Assembly: GCA_020746875.1 (NCBI GenBank)
Contig: JAGTJL010000007.1
Location: 682,001 to 746,000, forward strand
Direction of reading: 5' to 3'
DNA: 64,000 bases
Source: Rhexocercosporidium sp. MPI-PUGE-AT-0058
Lineage: Eukaryota > Ascomycota > Leotiomycetes > Helotiales
Part shown: positions 31,931-43,095 of the stretch, piece by piece
How the letters are laid out: each line of letters begins with the position of its first letter
How positions within the stretch are numbered: the stretch's first letter is position 1
Program-made: the position numbers and the translations under genes
The notes under the pieces: generated by a model
The model's input: the letters and a program-made list of their open reading frames with translations, nothing else
Databases searched by the model: none
What the model was told of the DNA's origin: nothing

Positions 31931-34583
31931 TTACCGGGAGATCATGCTGGGGTCATGGTCCCATCCATTATTTTGTAGAAATGACTCCACACCTTCTGCG
32001 AGATCATACTTGTCTGCTGGGACTGCCCATTCACTAAGATTCATGAAAGGGTTTGCTTCAGCCAATGGAACCCTGTCCATGGAGTTGGCCTGGCTAGATG
32101 TCTCAGCCTGGCGATGAGGCAATTGCATCGGATTTGAGTTACCACTATTGGGCGTTCCGTAATTCGAACTCACAGTAACGTCAACGGATGGCTTCATTTG
32201 ACTGTCACCCTGATTGGGGTTTAATCCACTCATCGATACCCCGAGAGGATTCCATTGTGGATCGTTTGGACTTTCGGCTGCGGTAGCACTGGAGGTGTCG
32301 CTGCGCATTGGCATAATTCCCATGGCAGTAACGCAATCGCTAATAGAGGTACCAGTTCTGGCCGTAAATTGTGCGCCCTCTCCTCCTGTGCTCGATGTGG
32401 GCACTGCCGAACTAGCGTAGTGATTGAGATTGTCGACTGTCATAGGAACACCATTCCGATCTGCTAGGAGCCCGTTGATTGGGATGTTCGGTATACTGGT
32501 TGCCCCGCCTGAGCTTTTCGCAGCTTTGAGTCCAGCTGCTTCAACATCAAGCTCAAGTTGAGCAGAGAAGTGCCGTGTTATGGAGTGTTTCAACCCGATT
32601 GCTGACATTGCGGCTAGAAGGAATTCAATGTTGACGATGTTTTGAGGGCTCGGCTTGTCCGATTTCTGATCCTTCAAAAACACGCCAGCAGCCACGTACA
32701 GGCAGAAGCCCACCCAGGAGTTCATCTACCACACCATTAGTAAAATCTTGATTCAGATTGAGATGTAGGGTATCCTACCTTTGAAGCGTCGACGTGGCAA
32801 ATGAGTCGCATAATGTTTGTAATTTCTTCGGCAGCCATGAGACAGCGAGCCTGACTTTGCCTTACAATACTGCCAGTAATGTTGTGTTTCCCTGCAGTGA
32901 TTACCGCAGCTTGGTGTAGGCATATTGATGAAGCATGTATGTTCATATGGATGAACACAATATTCATGTCTCGAAGGCCAGCGGGCAGCCTCAGGTGATC
33001 TGGCAAAAACATGAAAGTGTTGGACAGTACGTTATCCATCTTTCGATGTCGTTTCCAGAATTCACCATTTGCAGGATCATCGGGATTTTCATTTGGACCA
33101 GTCCGGTGGAGGTGCTCAAAGTTGTGCCCGTAGAGCGTAGCAGACAGAATGACTCCACCAAAGGGGGAAATGTTACTCGCACCTTCCGGTGTGAGGGCTT
33201 CAGCGAGAGATGGAGTTTTCTCCATGATTCCCAGCTCAAAAGCCTCTTCGGACGCGGGAAGATTTGTCCGAATCTAGTATCACATAAGCATTATCTCCAC
33301 AACAAGGACTTTTTACAAACCTCGTATTCATTGATCAACATGGGCCATCCGGTGCCAGAGCTTGCCCATCGATCGCCGTAAAAGGCAGACCAAAAGGTAC
33401 GTCGGCGTTCCTCAAGCTCAATCCAATCCTTTGGAGGTGGTAAGATTTGCTTCACTTCAGATCCCACGGCATCAAGTCGATACAAGCCAAGCATTTGTGC
33501 TAAACGTACCGATCGCCCTGTACTCATCCACGACCGGGAAAATAAAGTTTTCTTTGCCTCGAAAAAGGAAATTAATGACCAAGTCTGCGCGTGGTATATC
33601 GTTACAAATGCCTCTCCGTGTCCCTGAAAATTCTTAGCCTCTCATGAACTGTCTGGTACAATGTATGCTCACCTTCATCTCGGCAGCCTGTATATAGTGC
33701 CTTGCACGCTGATACATAAGATCCTCAAGACACATGTATTTATCGGAAAGAGAGCAAGCCATGGCCCACATCGCATAACGTAGACATATTGGCGGCCGCG
33801 CTTGTGGTGCTCTGTCTAGCAACGCATAATATCGATATTTGTGCATCAATGGCATGGTGGGATGGAACTTATCGAAATATATTTGATGGCTGGTAGATTT
33901 TAGCATTTCACTTTGGAAAGACACAAGGAAGCCATACAGTTCGTCAATAATATCTTGAGGAGGCAGCGGCTCGTCAAGTCCAAGTTCCAACAGTTCTTGG
34001 GAGTAACTGTAGTCATTGGCAGGAGGTGGCTCCGTGTCTGTAAGCCCATATCCAGTGGTCGGCATGTCAAATAACGGGTCCAATAGTGTAGGGTCATCTA
34101 TATCAATATTCATATCCATGTCCATATCTATACCAAGTGTGTTCCAGTCTGCTTCCATGGATGTATTTGCTTGTGCGACAGTCGGAACCTGTGAAGTAGT
34201 TGCTACTGCTGCTGCTGCTGCTTTCGTCTCGGCCACCAATCTAGTCTCGACTTCCGCTGCGTATGGTCAGACATTGAGCAGAAAGACAAACGCAGCCATG
34301 GCATACCGAGTCTTGCTTCTAATTCCTTCATATTGCGTCTCTTAGATCCTAAATTCCTCCGCCGTTCGGGGTATTGGCAGTCATGGCGTAACCTTGAGCA
34401 AGTACCGCACGATGGCTTTATGCGATCGCACTTCAACTTCCTTTTCCGACATGATGTACACGAAATTGTCTTCTCAGGGGCCTTCCCATCGCCTGTCGTC
34501 GTCGAATCTGGTGGTGGGTGGGCAGATTCTGGACTGGATCCAGACCCAGAACCGGATCCAGCGGCCTCTGCATTAGCAGACAT
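31931..34583 (-). CDS. Zn(II)2Cys6 transcription factor with fungal_trans domain
   Basis: Five exons fit exactly: 34583-34307, 34256-33673, 33623-33321, 33273-32779 and 32725-31931, giving 817 residues. The zinc cluster is C42, C45, C52, C59, C62 and C69 (SCTSCRKRKLKCDR then CGTCSRLRHDC), followed by a basic linker (PERRRNLGSKRRNMKELEARL). An acidic repeat (DMDMDMNIDIDD) precedes the Fungal_trans domain. That domain shows HPTMPLMHKYRYYALL, MLGLYRLD and EERRRTFWSAFYGDRWAS, a classic fungal_trans signature. A long polar C-terminus (Ser/Asn/Pro-rich) probably activates transcription. It lies divergent to the P1B ATPase 1.1 kb away; control of that gene is possible but untested. Confidence 0.9.
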
Positions 34584-35716
34584 GAGGACTGTTTATCGGC
34601 GTGCTGGATGATTCGATTGTCATAAGGGAATTCGCACACGAAGCTCGAGTCGCGCCGTGCGTTGTGGACATAATAATAGAACTCGAACAGGCAGCGTAGC
34701 CGCGTTTGACGTAAAGGTGTATCTTCATTTGATGTTTTCTCGCTCGCCGTATTATTTCACAAGAATTGGTCCGCGCTGACTTCTCAGCCTCGCCAAAGTC
34801 AACTTCAGCCTCGTGGAAGACCTTCGCTTCCTCGCTCTCGGTTCCCTCTTGGAGCATCATCACCATTGTCATCAGAACCTGCAATATTCCCAAATCTATC
34901 TTCCAATACAAATTGGAATTCCCACCGACAAGGCTTCAGGTGTTGGTTGGTCAGTCACTCTATTTATTCCGGATTCCACTACTTCAATGTGTGAGGTGGC
35001 TGTGGGTTGACATATCTTCGGTCCACCTGTTGTGTTACGTTGAGCTACCTGCCCATTCACCAAAACCGCTGCCAGAACTGAGGTGATGAACGTCTGTTAT
35101 GTCATAGACTACTCTAACGCACCTTCTCTGCAATGGAGCAACCGCCGAGGGTTCTCGAATTCGTCGGTGAGCGAAGGATGAAGAATGAAGAGTTCTTCGA
35201 CTTCTACACTTGTCTCGTAGCCAGGCCACCACTGGCCTTCCAGTATCCTCAAGGGCATAGAAACACAGAAACAAGAAGATCGTGGCGAATCTCAATTTCT
35301 CTCAAGATGGGAATTACTTCTTTATTCGCCATGATAGGCGAGCTCGGATAGATTACGATACTGCAGGTTGCCGAGACATGGCCATGTCTTGCCCTATTAG
35401 TGAGATGCTGTACAGTACCATCACACTACCACTCCGAGTGTCTCTCCCCATGAGGCCGTTACAGACAAGTATGCATTCTACCGACTGTACCTGACAACGA
35501 TTCATTTCATTGGATCCATATCTTGATTTCGAAAATGTCTCGTCTCAAGAAAGAATGGCTTGGTACCCGAGAAATCGGATACCTGCCCAGAACTCTGTCC
35601 CTTTCCTTGTGTATGGCAATATATTCAAGCATAGAACTCACTCAAGAAGTTATGCCACCACACTCTTCACGGTGCATGCAAATCTCAAGTTTCGTTCGCA
35701 TCTTTAACAGCTAGTC
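34584..35716. promoter_or_regulatory. Divergent intergenic between regulator and P1B ATPase
   Basis: 1.1 kb with short frames only. No recognised metal-response element; this is the probable promoter region of both neighbours. Confidence 0.35.
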
Positions 35717-38563
35717 ATGGCACCTTGCTGCGGTAATACCCATTCGAGCGGTTCATTTGAGCCAAGAAACAAGTCGGCAGCACATTGCTTTCCCGATGTT
35801 ACTTGCCATATGGAGGCAAATCGAGTACACGACACCACTAGAGCCGAATCCGAAGTCCATGGAGAACCCTACCATGGACATCATCACCATAGCTATGAGA
35901 GAGTTCCTCTTGGCTCATGTGAAGACGATTCACACTCTCATCACGGGAAAGGTTGCTGCCCTTACGCTTCAGAGCACGCTCCTACTTCCGCTTTGCCAGA
36001 ATTAAGTAGCTGCTCCGACAATGTGTGCTGCGTTCGCAAAATAGCTTGCCGCGCACATGAAGGCGAGACCGACTCAACAAATTGGCAATCAGATATTGAT
36101 AAATCTGGACACGAGTCGACTTCAACCATTATTCAAATCGAAGATAGGATATCTCACCAAGTCGAGAGGATTTCGATTAGTGTCCAGGGGATGACTTGTA
36201 CAGGATGTGAATCCAATCTGCGGAAAGTCTTGAATTCCATGGTTGACATCTCGAATATCAAAACTAGTCTACTTCTCGAACATGCGGAGTTCAACTTAAG
36301 GCCATCGAAAGCTCTGAATAGCGCTAACATCGCTCATGTCATAGAGGAAATGACAGGGTTCACATGTACAAGGGTCATTCAATCTGGGGAAACATTGGAG
36401 CTGACATTGCCAGCTGGAGTCTCGATGCTGGAAGGGCCATGGCCTTTCGGGATGACAAGTATGATTCCTTTGGGGCGCGAAAAGATTCGCATTTCCTACA
36501 TGCCTAAAGCTATAGGCGCTAGGGCTCTTCTTAGTGACCCGTTCTTCCAGTCTGCTCAATTTGCTCCCCCACCAACATCTCGCGCAGTGGCTTCTGGACG
36601 TCAAGAAGCTTACAAGTCCTTCATCCTGACGGCTATTTCTGCCACCTTGACGATACCTGTCCTCGCTCTGGCCTATGCCGACTTACCAGAACGCGAATTT
36701 GTTGTTTATGGTGGAATCTCGCTTGTTCTGGCAACGATGGTTCAGTTTGTCGCACATGGCTTTTACACCAAAGCATACAAAACTCTTCGATACTCGAGGG
36801 TGATTGAGATGGACATGCTAGTTGTTCTGAGTACGACTGCGGCCTATGTCTACTCAGTCGTTGCATTTGGCTTTAAGGTTGCTGGAAATCCTCTTTCTAC
36901 AGGCGACTTTTTCGAGACGAGTACGCTTCTCATCACTTTAGTTCTAGTGGGGCGAACAGCTGCAGCATATTCCCGCCAAAAGGCTGTCGAGTCAATATCG
37001 ATCCGGTCGCTGCAAGTACAAACCGCGATTGTTGTTGATTCGCAGGATGCCGAAATAGAAGAGACGATCGACTGCCGACTTCTTCAGTACGGTGACAAGT
37101 TCAAAGTCCTTCCCGACACTCGAATCGTCACCGATGGCAGAATCCTAGAAGGAGAGACAGAGGTCGACGAGTCTTTGATAACTGGTGAATCAACGCTTCT
37201 TGTTAAGAAACCGGGAATGTCGGTCATTGCTGGCTCGATCAATCATTCTGGGAAGTTGCTAGTTGAGCTCACTCGGCTTCCATCGGAAAACACCATCCAT
37301 GCCATCAACACCATGGTGGATGACGCGAGATCGTCCACGGCCAAAGCTCAGGCAATCGCCGACAGAGTCGCGGGCTACTTTACCCCTGCTATCATAGGCA
37401 TTACAGTCGTTGTCTTTGTGGTCTGGGTGGTAGTTGGGAGATCTATCCGGCACGAACGCACTTCTACAGCCTGCATCAACGCGATGACTTATGCCATCTC
37501 TACACTTATCGTCTCTTGTCCATGTGCAATTGGGCTCGCCGTACCCATGGTACTCGTGATCGCTGGAGGCGTGGGAGCGAGGCATGGATTGATATTCAAA
37601 TCGGCCCAGAGCATCGAAATAGGACGAAAGATCACTCATGTTATCTTCGACAAGACAGGTACATTAACAGAAGGAAACCCTTCGGTGGTTGATAGCTCGT
37701 ACTTGGCAACCTCAAAGGATCTTCCATCCATGATCATGGCATTGACGAGCAACAGCAAGCATCCCGTATCAAGTGGTATCAATCGGTATCTGCAAGCCCA
37801 CACAGCCAAGCCAGTGCATGTGGAGCATGTAGTCTCCGTTCCAGGGAAGGGAATTGAAGCAATGCACGGCGGGAAAAGACTACGAGGAGGAAGTCCACAG
37901 TGGTTAGGAGTGGGTGACGTGCCAGCCGTACAAACACTTCTTCGGCGCAATCTTACGATATTCTGTGTCGAAATCAACGAGACTCTCGCAGCTGTGTTCG
38001 GCCTAGAAGACCAACTCCGTCCCGGTGCCGTCAAAACGATCAACGAACTCAAACGCCGCGACATCTCAATCTCCCTTCTCAGCGGTGACAACGAGAAAGT
38101 CGTCAATAGCATCGGCGCCCAACTCGGTATCCCACCGGCGAACATCCGGTCATGCTGCGCCCCCACCCAGAAGCAAGCGTACGTCAAAGACCAGCTCGCC
38201 ATTCCCAACAGCACCGTCCTCTTCTGCGGCGACGGAACCAACGACGCCGTAGCCCTCGCTCAAGCAAGCATTGGCATGCATATGAATGGGGGTACAGATG
38301 TAGCTCAGAGCGCTGCGGACGCCGTCCTCATCAACCCGTCCCTCGAACGCATTGTCACGTTGATCAACTTGTCGAGGGCTTTCTATAGACGCGTGGTGTT
38401 CAACTTTATCTGGAGCTTCGTGTACAATATCTTTGCTATCTTGCTTGCAGCGGGGGCGTTTCCCAAAGCCAGGATCCCGCCGGCGTATGCGGGACTGGGA
38501 GAGTTGGTTAGTGTGTTGCCGGTTATTGCTATTGCGATGCAGTTGCGGTGGAAGAAGTTTTGA
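35717..38563 (+). CDS. P1B-type heavy-metal (copper/cadmium) transporting ATPase
   Basis: Intronless, 948 residues. It should pump soft metal ions (Cu+ or Cd2+) across a membrane at the cost of ATP. The N-terminus is unusually Cys/His-rich: MAPCCG, HGHHHHSY, HSHHGKGCCPY and VCCVRK, probably metal sensing or binding. One HMA domain carries MTCTGC at 159-164. The ATPase core shows TGES (489-492, actuator), the CPC ion-binding motif (601-603, in VSCPCAIGLAVP), the DKTGTLT phosphorylation site at D645, the HP dipeptide at 682-683 and the GDGTND hinge at 838-843. The cytosolic N-terminal Cys clusters recall yeast Pca1-like cadmium/copper exporters more than Ccc2-like Golgi pumps. The assignment to P1B is firm; which metal and membrane is inference. 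Confidence 0.95.
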   Translation: MAPCCGNTHSSGSFEPRNKSAAHCFPDVTCHMEANRVHDTTRAESEVHGEPYHGHHHHSYERVPLGSCEDDSHSHHGKGCCPYASEHAPTSALPELSSCSDNVCCVRKIACRAHEGETDSTNWQSDIDKSGHESTSTIIQIEDRISHQVERISISVQGMTCTGCESNLRKVLNSMVDISNIKTSLLLEHAEFNLRPSKALNSANIAHVIEEMTGFTCTRVIQSGETLELTLPAGVSMLEGPWPFGMTSMIPLGREKIRISYMPKAIGARALLSDPFFQSAQFAPPPTSRAVASGRQEAYKSFILTAISATLTIPVLALAYADLPEREFVVYGGISLVLATMVQFVAHGFYTKAYKTLRYSRVIEMDMLVVLSTTAAYVYSVVAFGFKVAGNPLSTGDFFETSTLLITLVLVGRTAAAYSRQKAVESISIRSLQVQTAIVVDSQDAEIEETIDCRLLQYGDKFKVLPDTRIVTDGRILEGETEVDESLITGESTLLVKKPGMSVIAGSINHSGKLLVELTRLPSENTIHAINTMVDDARSSTAKAQAIADRVAGYFTPAIIGITVVVFVVWVVVGRSIRHERTSTACINAMTYAISTLIVSCPCAIGLAVPMVLVIAGGVGARHGLIFKSAQSIEIGRKITHVIFDKTGTLTEGNPSVVDSSYLATSKDLPSMIMALTSNSKHPVSSGINRYLQAHTAKPVHVEHVVSVPGKGIEAMHGGKRLRGGSPQWLGVGDVPAVQTLLRRNLTIFCVEINETLAAVFGLEDQLRPGAVKTINELKRRDISISLLSGDNEKVVNSIGAQLGIPPANIRSCCAPTQKQAYVKDQLAIPNSTVLFCGDGTNDAVALAQASIGMHMNGGTDVAQSAADAVLINPSLERIVTLINLSRAFYRRVVFNFIWSFVYNIFAILLAAGAFPKARIPPAYAGLGELVSVLPVIAIAMQLRWKKF

Positions 38564-38748
38564 ATCTGGAAAAGGGAGGCAGAGGAGGGGTTGTTCCTGG
38601 CGTTTGCGTTGAGTCTCTTTCTCTCGGCGCACATCAATTGAGGATTTTGGACTTGCAGTTTGGGTTTGTCTGTTTGAATTTCTTGCTTTGGCATTGTGAA
38701 TGAGATGGTTAATGGAACACACTGGGAATGCTTCTTGCACCATGCCCC

Positions 38749-39019
38749 CTATATTTCTCCCGTACAATGCCGCAATCGGTCCCTGTTAGTATGTCCCCTC
38801 CTCAGTATCTCCAGAAATTCGTACCCATGGTGCATAGCTCCCTCGTCATCATCTTCAATGTCAGTTCCCTCGTCCAAAGCCGCCCATTCCACATAAACAT
38901 ATCTCTGCCAGTAGAATGCAAAGCCTAGTCCTAACTCCTTGAATGCTTTCATAACTTTCAATTCCCTCATGACGCTCATGTGACCATCCCAGACAAAAAT
39001 CGCCCCCTGACTCGCTATC
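38749..39019 (-). CDS. Hypothetical protein, terminal exon
   Basis: Coding-like sequence begins at a good acceptor (GATGCAG, ending at 39020) with IASQGAIFVWDGH and continues through MSVMRELKVMKAFKELGLGF, FYWQRYVYVEWAALDEGTD and an acidic stretch to a stop at 38749. The first ATG (38979) alone would give 76 residues. The segment before it also reads as protein, so this is probably the last exon of a gene whose upstream part I could not locate, or a relic. No family recognised. It lies tail to tail with the ATPase gene, 186 bp away. Confidence 0.4.
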
Positions 39020-39173
39020 CTGCATCAATGAAAAACCATACAGTCATGACCAAAACACCGATTGCGCACAGTAACTCCAGAACTCCGCATAACTCAACTG
39101 GAACCGTAAAATAGGTGACAAAGAAGACACACAAAAGTAGCACAGGCCTAGAACAAGCAGCTTCCAGAACCTG

Positions 39174-39842
39174 TCAGTTCCGAACAGTCACCCGCACAGT
39201 TTCCGTCTCTCGGTAGCTTCCTCGTCTACTACTTCGCTTACTTCCTCTGCTCCCTCTACTGCTTTTCGCAATAACGACTTCTTCCTCTCGGTAGGCCCGC
39301 ATGTTACAGTCGAGACAGCCGTAACCGACTAGCACGCCATGTACACCTCTATGAGAAGTCAGCCTCTATTTTCTCCACAAGATCCCCATCCCTCAGCTCT
39401 TAAAAAGGCCCAGGTGTGGGAATACTGTGAAAACAAGGCCAAGAAACTCAAAAAAAAAAACCTACATCAGAACCCCCTGCAACCACCTCTCAGCGGTAAT
39501 CAAGCTCCCCGCCCCCTTCACTCTCGCATCCCCATCCCCACCATAATCCACCACGGCCAGATTAATCGCACCGCCAATCAACAACCCCATCGCGATGAGA
39601 TCTAGCGAAAGCAGCGCACCAGGCGGGATCCTCCCACGGGCTAGTAAGCACAACCAGTCGAACAGGTTGAGCAGGAGTGACCAAATGACGGCTACGTACG
39701 TTATGGGCGGCGTGTCGCCGGTGCGTGTCGTGAGGATTATGGCTACGACAAGGAGGGCGATGGCGAGACCTAGGCCGATGGTACGGAGGAAGAGGTGGAT
39801 TCGGCGGAGGGGCTCGGGGTAGAGTTGGCGCGTGTGTGCCAT
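39174..39842 (-). CDS. Small four-TM MARVEL-like membrane protein
   Basis: Exons 39842-39487 and 39348-39174 give 176 residues. Three hydrophobic helices are clear in exon 1 (IGLGLAIALLVVAIIL; ITYVAVIWSLLLNLFDWLCL; ALLSLDLIAMGLLIGGAINL). The join across the 138-nt intron leads into GVHGVLVGYGCLDCNM, probably the fourth, then a basic Arg/Ser tail (SRGSRGSKRSSRRGS). Topology and the Arg-rich cytosolic tail fit fungal MARVEL-domain proteins, which sit at plasma-membrane or vesicle junctions. The intron choice is supported by frame and a CTCATAG acceptor but has no strong branch site. The function of this copy is unknown. Confidence 0.6.
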
Positions 39843-42491
39843 TGTGAGGTTAGTTGAGAGGGTTGAGTTACGTTGTTTTCGCCCTTCTTAGGTTTGGATG
39901 GTACAGTTCTGGATCGGTTGAACGAAACTTGATGGTTAATTAGATTGTTACTTCGTTCGGCGGTACTTTCTTTCTTTGTGCAGAGTGAGAAATACAATGC
40001 AAGTTGCCAGGTTACAGATTCGGGCTGGTGATTTGAGATGAGACTGCTCGGATTATAGATGTAATCTTGGAGAGAAGATAAGGTGGCTTGGTGGGTACGA
40101 GGGATCAGATGTGCGGATCTGGTATCATCGAGTGATGTAAATGAGAGAAAGGAAAGGAAAGGAAAAGCGATGAGATGTTTCCTAGAGTTAGGTTGATTGA
40201 CAGGTATGTAGAACTAATGTTTCGCTTTGTGTTTCCGAGCTGTCCGCAAGGCTGGAGTCTAGTCCGAGTGACAGATGGATAGATAGGAAGCAACGGCAGA
40301 ATATACGGCAGATAGGTAAATATCTCTGGGGCTGACAGGCGAAATGCGCCGCACTTACCGTAAAGCAAGGCGTTGGTCTTACTGTATTATACATACAGTA
40401 CATCATAACACCCGGCATCCGCCCAATAATATATCATCTCGATAACATGCCTTGAAGTTAGGTGTGACGCCGGCGCGGGTTGGTCGGGTTCGGCCTGATT
40501 TTGCGTACTATGCTTTGCTGGACCTCTGCTTCTTGATCTAAAGGTGGGGTAGGGTGGACAGGAGGTTTTGGTGTGGTGTGCCACTAAGCTGACATCTATA
40601 TCACTTGCATACGGGATGTTGTGGTGGTGCACCAATCAGCTCGTCGGAACGCTCATGCAAGGTCCAATTATTAGCTCTCTTGACAGACCAAGAGCTTGGG
40701 CCGGCCTGGGGTTTTGGGGGCGTCGGGTCTGTCTGAGCGGTTTACCTGGGTGACGTGCGTTGAGCATCGAGTTTCCTCGGCGATGACTGCCCGATGAATC
40801 GGCTGCTGCTCTGGTAATTTGTAATCACATCATATCAGGCTGCACTATCTGGAGAGAATTGAGAGTTTGTTCTTCGTCTGTGTACGAGTCCTGTGTAACG
40901 CCCGAGGGATCATCCCGTACTTGGCGGGGTAAATTGACGAGTGGGAGAGCAGGATGGCGACACGACGAAGTCTATGAGAAGCCTTGTGGAATAAAGACAG
41001 CGATGTGCCTCGATCTGGCTTTAGCCAGTGTGCTTGTGAGTGGTTCGGAAGAGAACGCCTGATGAGTGGTGGAGGGATCGAAGATAACAGAATGGACAGG
41101 GCGCAGGCAAACTCTGATTACCTGCCGGAGGCAGAAGTGGAAGGAATACTGCGCCGAAGACTCGTTTTCTTTTTGCATTTGACTGGACCGGGGGTGTGAG
41201 CGTAGACTAATTGTCCTTAGGAGGACTGATGGTTTATCGATAGCTTGACGACGATGATTATGAAAGATGGAGAAGCCCCAGCGTTGAGGAACTGGGTCCT
41301 GGCACCCCTCGCTAACAAATAGCTCTGAGATTGGCGAGGACCCCTGACTGAAAGAAATGGGATGAAGGGGTAGCTGAAATCACGTGCCTTACTCATCCAA
41401 ATTTTCAGTACCAGAGGTATCGCCAGATAATGGGCTAGATAACGATTCCAGGTCACTTCTCTGGTCTGATATCTGGGTGATCAAACATCGCTCATGGATA
41501 TTTGGATAAGGATGTATGAATGAATACCAATATCCAAAAGAAAAAAAAAGTTATTGAGGGGTTTTTTTTACCAGTGTAGTGGAATTTAATTTAGAGTGTG
41601 TAAATTATCAACGTATCGTTCATTTCAACACGAACCTTTCATTTACCCGTCGAAATTTCAAATTCTATATCACAGGGCCGAGTCCTGGGGAGCTCCAAAA
41701 TCAAGGCGATGCGGAAGGTTTTTACGGTGTTGATGCGAGAAGATTCCCTTAACACGACGTTGTCACTTCATAAGATCTTCCTCAAACTGCGCTTCTTAGA
41801 AAATTAAACACTTGAAAGTTGTACTGTGATGCCAGTCTTTGGCTGAATCCTTTTGGCCCAAGCCTTAGAGAACTCGATATCACAATCGCAGTGAAGTGAA
41901 GCCGAAGAAGCTAAGCGAGCTAGTATTTACAGCCTGTGACCTCATGTAGGTAGGTACCTAAAGTGCTGGCCTCGCTAGCCTGACTCGCGAGGGAAATACC
42001 AATGGCACCTAGCTACCAGGCTCAGATCAAAGTGATCTTGAATAATTTGCAATGTCCATAGATCACAAGTTTATGTCTGGTCGGGAATCTCGATTCAAAC
42101 TGTGGCAGCGAACGACTCTGCCCGGCCCAAGACCAGCCTTGGCTAGCCTGCCTCAGCCTGCCTCATCCTACGTCATTCTAACCTCGAGTATTTTCAATTA
42201 AACTGTCTACTACTAGCCTAGACGTAATTTTCCGCCCGGTCTCGTCGAGGGGTAGGGGATCAGGGTGAGGCTGGTTGGGGTATTCTGAGGTATAATACTG
42301 GGAGTTTCACAAGATCGGAATTGCTTGGAACATGAGCATGATGATATTTTGGTATAAACTCTCTATTTGGTCCTCAATCTTCTTCGCATTTGAATTTCTG
42401 CCCAAGATATCATCATGTACTCAACATCTGACATTATCCCACCAGACCTCCACAGCTCGTCAATCTTCTTCCGTTGCAGACCTCGTACTTG
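39843..42491. other. Gene-free interval
   Basis: About 2.6 kb with no supported gene on either strand. It contains the promoter of the MARVEL-like gene, poly-A/poly-T runs at 41539-41570, and scattered short frames that are not convincing. Confidence 0.45.
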
Positions 42492-43085
42492 CTAGCTAGA
42501 CGGTGTCTTGACAATATTCCAATACTTCCGAGCAAGCGAAGTCACAACTTCTGTGCCATCAGGCAGCCATGAAAATTCAAAGTAACGTTTGGGATTATGG
42601 CCCAGTTCACGTTGCATCTCCCAAGCATAGCTATCTCGATTTGCCCGCTCATCATACCCAGCAAAGGAGAAGATTAAAGATCTCATTGGAAGTCCGGATT
42701 TTTTCAGGCACAGTAGCGATTTGAGATTTTTTGCCGCTTCAAAATCTGCATCGACATCACAGGAATTGACTCCTGTCTCGCTTAGGGGAGATTGCATTTT
42801 CAGCTTGACAAACTGCAAATTCCGGAACGTCGTTAGAATCTTGATAAATTCTGCAACCTGATAATTAAACCGGTAATTAGTTAAGCAAAACATATTACGG
42901 TCATTAACTTGTTCCGTTGCTCATAATAGAGGCCAATAAGATTCATCTTGACAGATCGTTCATTTCCCCCCTGGCAAATATGATCTCTCAAAGGCTCAAG
43001 TAGACTTTACGATATTTGCAAAGCTTTGGGATTCCCTTTATCCTCCCAGTTTGAAGGTTAAATACGACATCGAAAACTGGAAACT
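42492..43085 (-). pseudogene. Hypothetical protein fragment (3' part), frame broken
   Basis: The terminal exon (about 42860-42492) reads VAEFIKILTTFRNLQFVKL through YFEFSWLPDGTEVVTSLAR to KTPSS. It follows an acceptor TTTAATTATCAG. Upstream, two coding-like pieces lie in different frames: a SLLEPLRDHICQGGNERSVK segment (about 42990-42920) and FNLQTGRIKGIPKLCKYRK (about 43075-43015). The frame change between them has no room for an intron, so a lesion is likely. General features (a leucine-rich C-terminal region) recall fungal F-box-type proteins, but no F-box is visible. It is cut off about 10 bp before the start of the divergent secreted-protein gene at 43096. Confidence 0.35.
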
Positions 43086-43095
43086 TCTATTCATT

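Noticed and set aside
37636..38241. Long minus-strand frame inside the P1B ATPase
   Set aside because: Antisense shadow of the conserved ATP-binding region.
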